From NCBI GenBank assembly GCA_963820955.1, contig CAWGCA010000043.1, positions 1 to 22,170 on the forward strand: a DNA stretch of 22,170 nucleotides. Direction: 5' to 3'. The stretch's first letter is position 1, and each line of letters opens with the position of its first letter. This DNA comes from CAWGCA01 sp963820955. GTDB lineage: Bacteria; Pseudomonadota; Gammaproteobacteria; Chromatiales; Chromatiaceae. Below the pieces are notes generated by a model. It was not told where the DNA came from, made no database searches, and saw only the letters and a program-made list of their open reading frames with translations. A program made the position numbers and the translations under genes. Shown here piece by piece: positions 15,332-22,074 of this stretch.

Positions 15332-15598
15332 CTATTCGAACGTACGCAGATACTCGATGAGAGATACGATTATCACCAGCAGGATTGCTATAGCCATCAG
15401 AACGCTGAGGCCTATGCCCAATACCATTATCGTATCGCCCCCCCGTTCCAAACCCTCAATCACAGTCAGTTGATTGTAGAGCAGTGCGGCCAGTAAAAAC
15501 GGCAGTAGCGTAAACAGCACCTTACTTTGGGTGCGATACTCCTTTTCGCCATTGGACATCTCTCTAGTCCAGAAGCTTCTACTTTTGATTTTCTTCAT
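15332..15598 (-). CDS. Small two-helix membrane protein, unknown function
   Basis: 88 residues from the ATG at 15598, chosen for the strong GGGAGGT site 3-9 nt upstream; the extended frame to 15640 has none. A basic N-terminal tail (MKKIKSRSFWTREMSNGEKE) is followed by two hydrophobic helices, VLFTLLPFLLAALLYNQL and IMVLGIGLSVLMAIAILLVI. The topology is likely cytoplasmic N-terminus with two membrane spans. I do not recognise the family. It is convergent with the M1 peptidase, 70 nt apart, and the region upstream holds no gene for about 650 nt, so it has its own promoter. Confidence 0.75.
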   Translation of the reverse strand: MKKIKSRSFWTREMSNGEKEYRTQSKVLFTLLPFLLAALLYNQLTVIEGLERGGDTIMVLGIGLSVLMAIAILLVIIVSLIEYLRTFE

Positions 15599-15691
15599 GA
15601 CACCTCCCGCGCTAGGTTTCATATTTCTAACCGGCCGCAAAGCAACATTTTAGTCGGTTGGATAGTGTGGCAAAGGAAGGTCAACATTCGG

Positions 15692-15796
15692 TGCCAACCA
15701 AACAGCATCGCTAGCAAGCGATGATTCAAGTGCCGAAAAAGAAAGCCCCAGTAGCAGTCCGTGCTACCAGGGCGGTGTCGCCGGGCTTGGTTGGCA
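15692..15796. repeat. 105-nt structure with a 10-bp perfect inverted repeat
   Basis: TGCCAACCAA at 15692-15701 pairs with TTGGTTGGCA at 15787-15796. Between them lie a 7-bp hairpin CATCGCT-AGCA-AGCGATG (15706-15723) and the terminator stem at 15745-15773. It could be one folded RNA domain or the remains of a small element. Confidence 0.5.
15735..15773 (-). terminator. Strong Rho-independent terminator, orphan
   Basis: On the minus strand a 12-bp stem GCCCTGGTAGCA / TGCTACTGGGGC (two G-U pairs, no mismatch) closes a five-base loop CGGAC. It is followed by TTTCTTTTT. No intact gene on the minus strand ends just before it. The nearest open frame ends in a TAG within the stem (15764-15766) but has no start codon. 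The transcript it ends is unknown. Confidence 0.85.
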
Positions 15797-16254
15797 AAGG
15801 GTGTTCATCCGTTGGCCGTCCCTGGAAAAACGTGAGTCAATCCATTGGGCATCCGTGAGTGGCGACGGCTTAATACTCTCACAGCGTCGGTCTCGTTGCT
15901 GTGGGTGGTTTTCGCTGTGGGATGTAATCTTTATCTGACTTGATGCTAGGGATTACCCATGGTTGACCATTGGAACGATTCGCCATTTTCAACCGATATC
16001 GAGTGCAGTAATTGTAGTAGTTTTTGATGGGTGGTCCGAAATCTCAGCTTCCGACAGACCACGTAAACTACGATTTCCAACCTATCCTCACCTTGTGGTA
16101 TTACCCGAATCAAGGTGGCTGGTATCGGTACCAAGAGTGAGGCTGGCAGTAGCCTAGTGGAGTCCGAAATCGACTGACGCTGTTTAAAAACTCGACAGCG
16201 TTCCGACCGCAGAAGTGGGTTCCAAGTTTAACCGTCTCCAGTGATTGACTGGTC
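15797..16254. other. Gene-free stretch, possibly eroded coding sequence
   Basis: No full-length gene was found. On the minus strand short open segments change frame several times. One segment reads PSPLTDAQWIDSRFSRDG before the TAG at 15764; another reads LETVKLGTHFCGRNAVEFLN. This looks like decayed coding DNA, but none of the pieces matches a family I can name. A 10-nt direct repeat GTCCGAAATC occurs at about 16034 and 16161. Confidence 0.4.
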
Positions 16255-16407
16255 TTATAGCCGATAATGCATGATAAATCGAACCCTGGCTTTATCTGAA
16301 ATCTTGTCGACCCTAGAGATGATTTCAGGCAGCCATTTTGCGTTTTCACGCGGGGCACGCCATGAATGGTCATTCGAATCTGCTACGAGTTTGCGAATCA
16401 CCTGCAT
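16255..16407 (-). CDS. Possible 50-residue ORF or gene fragment
   Basis: The ATG at 16407 is preceded by AGGG at 7 nt. The frame reads MQVIRKLVADSNDHSWRAPR then ENAKWLPEIISRVDKISDKA and RVRFIMHYRL before TAA. The composition is protein-like, with a charged helical stretch in the middle. The same frame remains partly open after the stop, which would suit a fragment of a longer, decayed gene. It directly follows the LysE-type gene (9 nt). No family is recognised. Confidence 0.35.
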   Translation of the reverse strand: MQVIRKLVADSNDHSWRAPRENAKWLPEIISRVDKISDKARVRFIMHYRL

Positions 16408-16416
16408 TTGTCTGCC

Positions 16417-17034
16417 CTATACTAATCCCAATAATTCAAGACCATCATATATAAGAAATAACGCTAATATCCATAACACTAATCCGAGGAAATGAATGGT
16501 GTATATGTATACTTTGCCACTTAAGAATGACTTTGATTTTCCAACCGCTATGGCTAATAGAATTTTTGAACCCACGAGCAGGCCATAAAAACTAAAAATA
16601 AAAGCAGACGGCGCGATAATGTTCAGATTCATTGCTTTTGTCATTATCGGACCGCCAACAGTAAACCAAAATAGATAAGGATGTGGGCTTAGAGCATTTA
16701 CCATGATCCCTTTTCTCAGCGAATCAGGATTTTCCCTTTGGAGATCTAGATTAACCCCTTTCGAACGAATACTTTCGTAGCCGATATATAGAATAAAGAA
16801 ACCACCAGTCAGTGAGATTATTCCTAATATCACATGAAAATTGGATAATTTTGCTAGGAAAAATAAAGTTAAAACGATTATTGGCAGGTCGGTGATCAGT
16901 GGAGCAAGGGCGACTTTAATACCCGATTTAGTATCATGTTGAAGAGTTTCAGAAACCACCAGAGCTAACAGTGGACCGGGAGCAAAACCAGCAGATAAGC
17001 CCAATATCACTCCCGTGATTATGAAACTTAGCAT
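16417..17034 (-). CDS. LysE/RhtB-family amino acid exporter
   Basis: 205 residues, normal for the LysE superfamily (about 200-210). It has six hydrophobic segments. The family signature is at the N-terminus: LSAGFAPGPLLALVVSETLQ, the equivalent of the GxxPGP motif. NALSPHPYLFWFTVGGPIMT matches the second signature (N-P-x-x-x-x-F/W). Family members export amino acids or small metabolites by proton antiport at the inner membrane; the substrate is not predictable. The gene is visibly AT-rich compared with its neighbours: one 60-base line (16561-16620) counts 38% G+C. Its ribosome binding site is weak. Together with the eroded flanks, this suggests recent acquisition. It has no operon partner except perhaps the 50-residue ORF after it. 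Confidence 0.88.
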   Translation of the reverse strand: MLSFIITGVILGLSAGFAPGPLLALVVSETLQHDTKSGIKVALAPLITDLPIIVLTLFFLAKLSNFHVILGIISLTGGFFILYIGYESIRSKGVNLDLQRENPDSLRKGIMVNALSPHPYLFWFTVGGPIMTKAMNLNIIAPSAFIFSFYGLLVGSKILLAIAVGKSKSFLSGKVYIYTIHFLGLVLWILALFLIYDGLELLGLV

Positions 17035-17400
17035 GATTTGTAGTCTATCTCGGGCGTCAAAATGTTTGCACTCTCTGACTATTCGTAAGATCCGTTGCGA
17101 GTCGGCCGGTCAGCCACATTAACTCAACACTGCACTTCACGCTCCCGGCGACGCGAAGACAGCACGCAATTGAGGTAGCCATAGATCAATAGCTAAGCGA
17201 CATCGCAGAGTGCTAGCCAGAACGTCCGGTCACCTGGGGTGTGGTCTCGAAGCCTAGACATACACATGACTGTCTTCAGCGATATAATCATCCAGTTGTT
17301 GAGGAAACAGTTTGGCTTAACGACGGCCATCGCCCTCGAAAAAATCCTCTCATCAAAAATCCGAGGCGGCGTGCCGGTAAGAGAGTTTTCACTCTGTCGT
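17035..17400. other. Intergenic region between the LysE and SET genes
   Basis: Upstream region of the LysE-type gene and downstream region of the SET gene. A 61-codon plus-strand frame (17241-17426) has random-like composition and no ribosome binding site. The only structure seen is the hairpin cluster near 17339-17395. Nothing else is supported. Confidence 0.4.
17339..17395 (-). terminator. Possible terminator after the SET-domain gene
   Basis: Six nucleotides beyond the SET stop codon on the minus strand is a hairpin AGAGT-GAAA-ACTCT (17395-17382) with a GNRA-type loop. Further on, GCCTCGG and GAGAGG can pair and are followed by ATTTTTT (to 17339). Each stem is short (4-6 bp), so the call is weak. 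Confidence 0.35.
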
Positions 17401-17748
17401 CTAATCTAAATCACTCCCGTAGTTGAAAGTTATCTCTTCATCCGCTTTGATACTGACCCGTGCATAGAGATCAAAACCATCGAACTCCGCATTCCCGGGA
17501 TTCTGATGATTAAGATAGCGCAGCAGATTCCTGCCACTGCGGCCAACGGCATTGGCTTCATCCCCCGGATCAAAAACCCAGAGTACGTAGGTTCCGTTAC
17601 GTTTCGCCTCCGGGCCATGATAGGTACCGATATACTCTCCTTTAGCAACGCCGCGCTTCGCGAACAGGCCCGTGCCATGAATCTGTGAAGGTCCTGAATA
17701 AACCAGTTCGCGTAAATCAACGTTGCTTGTCTTTCTTTGAAGCGACAT
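17401..17748 (-). CDS. Small SET-domain protein (putative lysine methyltransferase)
   Basis: 115 residues, essentially one SET domain. IHGTGLFAKRGVAKGEYIGT (about 23-42) is the N-terminal SET motif with the S-adenosylmethionine Gly-x-Gly. RYLNHQNPGNAEF (77-89) is the pseudoknot NHxxxPN-type motif. IKADEEITFNYG (100-111) supplies the catalytic Tyr. There is no pre-SET or post-SET zinc region, as usual in small bacterial members. Substrates of bacterial SET proteins are mostly unknown; ribosomal or DNA-associated proteins are possible. GAGAGG 5 nt before the ATG supports the start. It is transcribed in the same direction as the small gene at 17860, about 110 nt away. Confidence 0.85.
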   Translation of the reverse strand: MSLQRKTSNVDLRELVYSGPSQIHGTGLFAKRGVAKGEYIGTYHGPEAKRNGTYVLWVFDPGDEANAVGRSGRNLLRYLNHQNPGNAEFDGFDLYARVSIKADEEITFNYGSDLD

Positions 17749-17859
17749 TTTGGCCTCTCTTGTTTACCAACCTGAAGACTCTGCATGGCAAAGTATGCAC
17801 AATTTCCGGAACAGAAGGTGCGGTTATTTATGCTTAGATCCGAATGAGCGGTGCCCATA

Positions 17860-18060
17860 TCAATAAATACGGCAACTTTCACCATAGGCCGCCATAATGG
17901 ATTTTAACTCGGCCAATACCCACAGTTTTTCCTCATCGGAAAATGCCTCCGTCTCAGCCAAAGGATATCCACTTTCAAGCGTCCTGATATCGGCACGGAC
18001 TGAACGACACCCTTTATTGCAAATAGCCTCCACACAGGCCTCGATCTTCTCTTTGTGCAT
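17860..18060 (-). CDS. Small conserved-looking cytoplasmic protein, unknown
   Basis: 66 residues from the ATG at 18060. A longer frame to 18252 would overlap the divergent ORF and its promoter region and adds unlikely residues. The protein is helical and charged: MHKEKIEACVEAICNKGCRS, then VRADIRTLESGYPLAETEAF and SDEEKLWVLAELKSIMAAYG. Three cysteines are present (two in CVEAICNKGC, one in the C-terminal ESCRIY). It has no signal or membrane segment. I recall similar short proteins in sulfur-oxidising gammaproteobacteria but cannot name a family. It lies upstream of the SET gene on the same strand, so the two may be co-transcribed. Confidence 0.65.
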   Translation of the reverse strand: MHKEKIEACVEAICNKGCRSVRADIRTLESGYPLAETEAFSDEEKLWVLAELKSIMAAYGESCRIY

Positions 18061-18133
18061 AGTTCCGGACTCACATGGAAAGTACCCGAAATTATAACTG
18101 ACATGCTTGACTCGAAAGAAATGTTCTCTTTTT

Positions 18134-18168
18134 GTTCTATCTCTGCTACTATAGAACTTACATAGAAC
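18134..18168. promoter_or_regulatory. Candidate operator: three GTTCTAT/ATAGAAC sites
   Basis: GTTCTAT at 18134-18140 is the inverse of ATAGAAC at 18151-18157, and ATAGAAC recurs at 18162-18168, 11 nt on. The sites lie in the 125-nt gap between the divergent starts at 18060 and 18186. TATAGA at 18150-18155 could also be a -10 box for the plus-strand gene. The regulator is unknown. Confidence 0.45.
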
Positions 18169-18185
18169 TTTAGGAGAAAAATACG

Positions 18186-18335
18186 ATGACCACTGAAGGC
18201 GTTTATGTAATGCGTGATCAGGTTTCCAGGCGGGAAAAGATTGGACCGGCAAGTTGGTGGAGTATCGCGGGAAAACTGATTGGGGCTTTACGTGAACTCA
18301 GTATAAGCGCTTATCATTACCGTCTGGACTGGTAG
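18186..18335 (+). CDS. 49-residue small protein, unknown
   Basis: The ATG at 18186 is preceded by TTTAGGAG with a 9-nt spacer, a good ribosome binding site. The frame reads MTTEGVYVMRDQVSRREKIG, PASWWSIAGKLIGALRELSI and SAYHYRLDW, then TAG. It has an amphipathic centre, a Trp-Trp pair and a basic N-terminal half; a membrane-surface or peptide-binding role is conceivable but unsupported. It is divergent from the small minus-strand gene at 17860-18060 and shares its repeat-rich control region. It has some likeness in size and layout to DUF1127-type proteins, but the typical Arg-rich C-terminal motif is missing. Confidence 0.55.
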   Translation: MTTEGVYVMRDQVSRREKIGPASWWSIAGKLIGALRELSISAYHYRLDW

Positions 18336-18456
18336 CCACCGACGGGCTGCAAAGTGATATGCTGACCACGAATTTAATATATAGACGGGCGGTTATCGAG
18401 CGAGCGGCAGATAGTGGTTCAGCAGAGGGGCCATGTTGACAGGAATGGACGATTAG

Positions 18457-18482
18457 GAAAAACAATGCCCCCATTCGGAGGC
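18457..18482 (-). terminator. Rho-independent terminator of the mla operon
   Basis: Thirty-four nucleotides after the mlaC stop, the minus strand has GCCTCC-GAAT-GGGGGC, a 6-bp stem with one G-U pair, followed by ATTGTTTTTCC. Stem, loop and U-run fit an intrinsic terminator. Confidence 0.7.
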
Positions 18483-18516
18483 GTTAATATACGATCTACT
18501 CCGAGCGGAGATGGAC

Positions 18517-19107
18517 TCAGCTCTGCTCCATCTTCTGTTCAAGACGGTCTAGTAAACCGTCCACTCCTTCCCGTTTGACAATACTGCCGAAATTACTGCG
18601 GAAGGTACTGACCAGGCTGACCCCCTCGATCACGACGTCATACACAATCCATTCACCATTCTTGTCACGCAGTTTGAACAGCAGTGGCGCCTCAGCACCG
18701 CTGGTCAGACGGATGGACACATTGACCATCGCTTTCTTTCCCTTGATCTTCTCGTTACCAAAATTTATTTGCTCAGAGGTGTAGGATTCGATTGCCGCCA
18801 TGTATGTATCTTCCAGCAGCGTCCGCAGCAAGACGATGAACCGGCTTCGTTGCTGATCGCTGGCCTTTTTCCAATTTTGCGCCAGGATCGATCTGGACAT
18901 GGTATTGAAATCAAAGCGGCTAGCAATCGAGGTTCGCATCCTGTCCCGGCGTGCGATTTGGTCCAGCGACGTGTCCTTCACCATTGCGACTACCTCGGTC
19001 ACCCCCTCTTTCACCACCACTGTCGGGGATTCGCCGGCAAAGACACCGCAATAGCTGAAAAATGAGAGCAAAAAAATGATGCAATTGGCTAAAAGTCTGA
19101 TATTCAT
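18517..19107 (-). CDS. mlaC: Mla phospholipid transport, periplasmic carrier MlaC
   Basis: 196 residues from the ATG at 19107, which has AGGAG and AAGG upstream; the extended frame from 19137 lacks a site. The signal peptide is MNIRLLANCIIFLLSFFSYC to about FAG. The mature part matches the MlaC/Ttg2D fold: DFNTMSRSILAQNWKKASDQ, RFIVLLRTLLEDTYMAAIES, and GEWIVYDVVIEGVSLVSTFR. MlaC carries phospholipid across the periplasm between the outer-membrane MlaA complex and the MlaFED inner-membrane complex. It is the last gene of the operon, 48 nt after mlaD, and is followed by a terminator. No mlaB follows it, unlike in E. coli. Confidence 0.93.
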   Translation of the reverse strand: MNIRLLANCIIFLLSFFSYCGVFAGESPTVVVKEGVTEVVAMVKDTSLDQIARRDRMRTSIASRFDFNTMSRSILAQNWKKASDQQRSRFIVLLRTLLEDTYMAAIESYTSEQINFGNEKIKGKKAMVNVSIRLTSGAEAPLLFKLRDKNGEWIVYDVVIEGVSLVSTFRSNFGSIVKREGVDGLLDRLEQKMEQS

Positions 19108-19155
19108 TTGACCTTGGGCTCCTGTTTTAGGGATCAACAGTAGTCGGTTAGGTAT

Positions 19156-19611
19156 TTATTCGGCGGCCTTGCTGTCGAACATGTACTTGCCAATGAGTTC
19201 TTCGAGATTCACCGCCGATTCCGTTTCGGTGATTTCATCACCAACCTCCAGCAATTCATCGGCTCCGCCCGGAGAAATCTTTACGAATTTTCCACCAATG
19301 AGCCCGGTACTGCGTACTGAGGCAATAGCGTCCTCTTGCACACTGACGTTGTTTGGCAGTGAAATCTCCACTACCGATTCGTACTCTTCGGGATCCAGCT
19401 TGATTCTTTTTACCTTGCCGACCACTACACCGGCCACCTCTACGTCAGAACCTACCTTCAGTCCTGATGTGGAAGCAAACCTGGCCTTAAGCACATAGTG
19501 ATCGCCGTCGAAATCCCCAACGCCGCCGAGCTTAACCGCCAGCAAGGCAATGGCCACCAGGCCCATCAGTAGGAAAAATCCAACAACCGTTTCAGTTTTT
19601 ATACGGTTCAT
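19156..19611 (-). CDS. mlaD: Mla phospholipid transport, MCE-domain protein MlaD
   Basis: 151 residues from the ATG at 19611 (GGAG 9 nt upstream); a GTG at 19632 is the alternative. A single N-terminal transmembrane helix, TVVGFFLLMGLVAIALLAVK, is followed by one MCE domain (about 34-115): YVLKARFASTSGLKVGSDVE, VAGVVVGKVKRIKLDPEEY and VRSTGLIGGKFVKISPGG. It ends with VNLEELIGKYMFDSKAAE, matching the EDLIGQFLYGSK end of the E. coli MCE region. E. coli MlaD (183 residues) has an extra low-complexity tail absent here. MlaD forms a hexameric ring on MlaE and passes lipid to MlaC. Confidence 0.93.
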   Translation of the reverse strand: MNRIKTETVVGFFLLMGLVAIALLAVKLGGVGDFDGDHYVLKARFASTSGLKVGSDVEVAGVVVGKVKRIKLDPEEYESVVEISLPNNVSVQEDAIASVRSTGLIGGKFVKISPGGADELLEVGDEITETESAVNLEELIGKYMFDSKAAE

Positions 19612-19647
19612 ATGTTCCAACTCCGTTGTCACACCCCCGAGAAATTG

Positions 19648-20436
19648 CTACAACATCAGGGCGCCGATTAGATAGTCTCCAAACAGGATGGCAATGGCCG
19701 ATAGAACTACCGCATTGGTAGTTACCTGACTGACGCCTTCCGCACCATAGACCTGACCGCGTTCCAGATGCAGAAAGTAACCTTTGGCGGTTGCGATCCA
19801 GGTAATCAACAACCCGAACAGAAGGGATTTGTAGAAACCCATAACCACATCGTTCCATCCTACTCCCGCCATCATACTGTCCAGATAGGCACCTTCGCTT
19901 AAGCCGAATATCACGACCCCGACCAGATAGCCGCCGGCAATTCCGACCAGATCGAATAGCGCAGTGAGCAAGGGCAGTGACAAAATTCCTGCAATAATTT
20001 TGGGTGCAATCAGAAATTTGTGTGGATCAATGCCCATACACTCCAAGGCATCGATCTGCTCCGAGGTACGCATGATGCCAATTTCAGCGCACATGGCGGA
20101 GCCCGCCCGGGCCACCACCATCAGTGCTGCCATTACCGGGCCCAGCTCTCGAATAAGGGCCAGCGCGGTGGTAGATCCCAATAGCTCCATTGAGCCGAAA
20201 CGATCCAGGGTGTTGTAGAATTGAAGCGCCAGCACCATGCCGGTAAAGGCACCGGAAATGCCTATGACCAGCAACGAACGAACACCGATAAAGTGCAGTT
20301 GCTGAATCACGGCATAAAGATCATAGGGTGGTTTGCTGAAACGGTGGAAGGCCTTAAGCAGCATGATGAACATGCGTCCTGCCTGATCAAGGTAATAGAG
20401 GACCAAATCCCCGCTGCGATCCAGTAGTCCGATCAT
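19648..20436 (-). CDS. mlaE: Mla phospholipid transport, permease MlaE
   Basis: 262 residues, the normal length. About five or six membrane helices are seen. Family blocks are FIGVRSLLVIGISGAFTGMV, ALIRELGPVMAALMVVARAG, SAMCAEIGIMRTSEQIDALE, and CMGIDPHKFLIAPKIIAGIL; the last part includes the coupling helix that contacts MlaF. The C-terminus (GVSQVTTNAVVLSAIAILFG) is typical. MlaE is the integral inner-membrane permease of the MlaFEDB complex. AGGAG 3-7 nt before the ATG supports the start. It lies 37 nt after mlaF and 36 nt before mlaD. Confidence 0.95.
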   Translation of the reverse strand: MIGLLDRSGDLVLYYLDQAGRMFIMLLKAFHRFSKPPYDLYAVIQQLHFIGVRSLLVIGISGAFTGMVLALQFYNTLDRFGSMELLGSTTALALIRELGPVMAALMVVARAGSAMCAEIGIMRTSEQIDALECMGIDPHKFLIAPKIIAGILSLPLLTALFDLVGIAGGYLVGVVIFGLSEGAYLDSMMAGVGWNDVVMGFYKSLLFGLLITWIATAKGYFLHLERGQVYGAEGVSQVTTNAVVLSAIAILFGDYLIGALML

Positions 20437-20473
20437 CCGCTCCTATACCCCTCTGACCAGTGCCATCGCATGC

Positions 20474-21295
20474 TCATTTGCTTGTCCCGGTAAGGCGGTT
20501 CAGATAAGCCCCGGCGTCCATGGGTTCACTGCGTGGCCGCCGATTTAGCAGATCCTGAATAGCGCGATCGTCACTGTTCTGCACCTCATCAACTGTACCC
20601 GTCATCAACACCTTCCCACCCCCGAGTATCGATATCCGGTCGGCGATCTTGAAGGCACTCTCCAACTCATGGGTAACCACCACAATGGTCGTATTCATGG
20701 CGTCGCGCAGACGGAGAATCAGTTCGTCCAGTTCAGCAGAGGTTACCGGATCCAAGCCGGCCGAGGGTTCATCGAAAAACAGCAGCTTGGGATCCATGAT
20801 GACGGCCCGGGCGAAAGCGGCACGCTTGATCATCCCCCCCGAAAGTTCCGATGGCATCAACTCTTCGAATCCCGCCAGGTTGACCAGCTCAAGCTTGATG
20901 CGGGTCATAATCCGCATGGTCGTATCGTCCAGTCGCGTATGCTGCCGCAGGGGCAGACTTACGTTTTCACCTACGCTCAATGAGCTGAGCAGGGCGCCGC
21001 CCTGGAAGGCCACTCCCATCTGCCGGCGCAGTGCGAGGAGCGCTTTGTTAGAGGCCTGGTGAATCGACTCACCAAAGATGCTGACACTACCCGCGGACGG
21101 TCGCTTCAGTCCCAGCAGGCAGCGCAGGAATGTGCTCTTACCGGAACCACTGCCCCCCATCACTACCATCACTTCGCCGCGCCGGATATCCAGACTCACC
21201 GTATCCAGGATGCGACGCGCTCCGTAGTGCACCACGAGATCCCGCACCCGGACGATGGGGTCTGATACTGCCGTGTTGAGAGATCTGATAGTCAC
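20474..21295 (-). CDS. mlaF: Mla phospholipid transport, ATPase MlaF
   Basis: 273 residues from a GTG at 21295. ABC motifs are complete: Walker A GGSGSGKST (47-55), Q-loop in VAFQGGALLSSLSV, signature LSGGM (151-155), Walker B LLFFDEPSAGLD (171-182) and switch His in VVTHE. The AFQGGALLSSLSV segment is typical of MlaF/Ttg2A. It drives the inner-membrane lipid transport complex. The ribosome binding site is poor; the start lies only 8 nt after the STAS gene stop, so translational coupling is likely. The C-terminal end (RRPRSEPMDAGAYLNRLTG) is slightly longer than the ATPase core, as in E. coli, where it contacts MlaB. Confidence 0.95.
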   Translation of the reverse strand: MTIRSLNTAVSDPIVRVRDLVVHYGARRILDTVSLDIRRGEVMVVMGGSGSGKSTFLRCLLGLKRPSAGSVSIFGESIHQASNKALLALRRQMGVAFQGGALLSSLSVGENVSLPLRQHTRLDDTTMRIMTRIKLELVNLAGFEELMPSELSGGMIKRAAFARAVIMDPKLLFFDEPSAGLDPVTSAELDELILRLRDAMNTTIVVVTHELESAFKIADRISILGGGKVLMTGTVDEVQNSDDRAIQDLLNRRPRSEPMDAGAYLNRLTGTSK

Positions 21296-21303
21296 CTGCT
21301 TGT

Positions 21304-21630
21304 CTAGCTTTTCAGGCAGGCGTGGACAGATTCATGAATCGGGAACACGTTGTCCAGGCGGGTTAACTGCAGCACCTTCATCGGTGTTTCCTGAATACCT
21401 GCCAGTGCCAGCTCCCTGCCTTTGTTCCTGGCATACTGCAACCCCTCCACCAGACTGGCTATAGCGGAGCTATCAATAAAGTTCACTTCCGACATGTCTA
21501 CCAGCAGATTACGGCCGGAATCGAGCGCTGATAAAATCTGTTCTCGCAGTCGGGGCGAGGAGTGAAAATCTATTTCGCCGCGTGGCAGAATAATGGTGTG
21601 CTCGCCCTGCGTCTGAATTTCCAGTTCCAT
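21304..21630 (-). CDS. STAS-domain protein (RsbV/anti-anti-sigma type, possible MlaB equivalent)
   Basis: 108 residues from the ATG at 21630. A second ATG at 21636 is only 2 nt from GAGG, whereas 21630 has an 8-nt spacer, so the shorter form is preferred. It is a single STAS domain: IILPRGEIDFHSSPRLREQI, LLVDMSEVNFIDSSAIASLV and a C-terminal LQLTRLDNVFPIHESV. The D-S-S triad matches the phospho-serine region of SpoIIAA/RsbV; E. coli MlaB has D-T-G-G there. In partner switching the unphosphorylated form binds the kinase or its target. It sits between the kinase gene (21 nt) and mlaF (8 nt), so it may be both switch protein and MlaF partner. That double role is inference. Confidence 0.88.
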   Translation of the reverse strand: MELEIQTQGEHTIILPRGEIDFHSSPRLREQILSALDSGRNLLVDMSEVNFIDSSAIASLVEGLQYARNKGRELALAGIQETPMKVLQLTRLDNVFPIHESVHACLKS

Positions 21631-21651
21631 GATCATTTCCTCAATCGGTTA

Positions 21652-22071
21652 TCAGATACCGTCCAACCTTCTGGTCATCTCTAGAATATTTCCTTCGCCC
21701 GGACCAGGCTTTATAAACTCTACTCTGTCCATAATCCGGTCAATCATGTAAACGCCAAGGCCCCCGGGATGAACGTCATCCGGATCCCGTGTTTCGATCT
21801 GCCGCTGATCGACTTGCGGCGCGAAATCCGTAAGCCGGAACACCAAATCATCACCGTAGCGTCGAACAGCAAGAATGATTTCACCCGCCTCGTTACCCCG
21901 GTAGGCATGGCGGACCACATTGGCCATCGCCTCTTGAATCGCAAGCACCGTCTCATTAGTGAACGAGCCGTCACATCCAAGCCCAGTCAGCAACTGGCGT
22001 AAGAGGCAACGTATTTCCTGAAACCAGGCCTCACTACCGGAAAAACGGATCTCGGCCAGTTGTTTTTCCAC
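21652..22071 (-). CDS. RsbW-like serine kinase (anti-sigma-type HATPase)
   Basis: 139 residues from a GTG at 22071. A single GHKL ATPase domain: N box AIQEAMANVVRHAYRG (about 44-59), G1 LTDFAPQ (80-86), G2 HPGGLGVYMIDRIMD (101-115) and a final G3-like GEGNILEMTRRL. This is the RsbW/SpoIIAB group, which phosphorylates STAS antagonists and binds a partner such as a sigma factor when the STAS protein is phosphorylated. The size and lack of membrane or sensor domains fit. The start codon lies 3 nt after the stop of the upstream phosphatase gene. No sigma factor gene is visible in the window, so the kinase's usual target is unknown here. Confidence 0.9.
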   Translation of the reverse strand: MEKQLAEIRFSGSEAWFQEIRCLLRQLLTGLGCDGSFTNETVLAIQEAMANVVRHAYRGNEAGEIILAVRRYGDDLVFRLTDFAPQVDQRQIETRDPDDVHPGGLGVYMIDRIMDRVEFIKPGPGEGNILEMTRRLDGI

Positions 22072-22074
22072 CGA

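Noticed and set aside
15692..15796. Integron attC site
   Set aside because: The TGCCAACC/GGTTGGCA ends do not fit the RYYYAAC/GTTRRRY core of attC, and there is no integrase.
15963..16373. Short frames of 60-87 codons on both strands
   Set aside because: They overlap one another and none shows a family motif; they are treated as eroded or non-coding sequence.
17430..17885. A 151-codon minus-strand frame
   Set aside because: It overlaps the SET gene in another frame and has Cys/Arg-rich composition without motifs.
18061..18252. N-terminal extension of the 66-residue gene
   Set aside because: It would cover the divergent promoter region and the 49-residue ORF, and its residues look untranslated.
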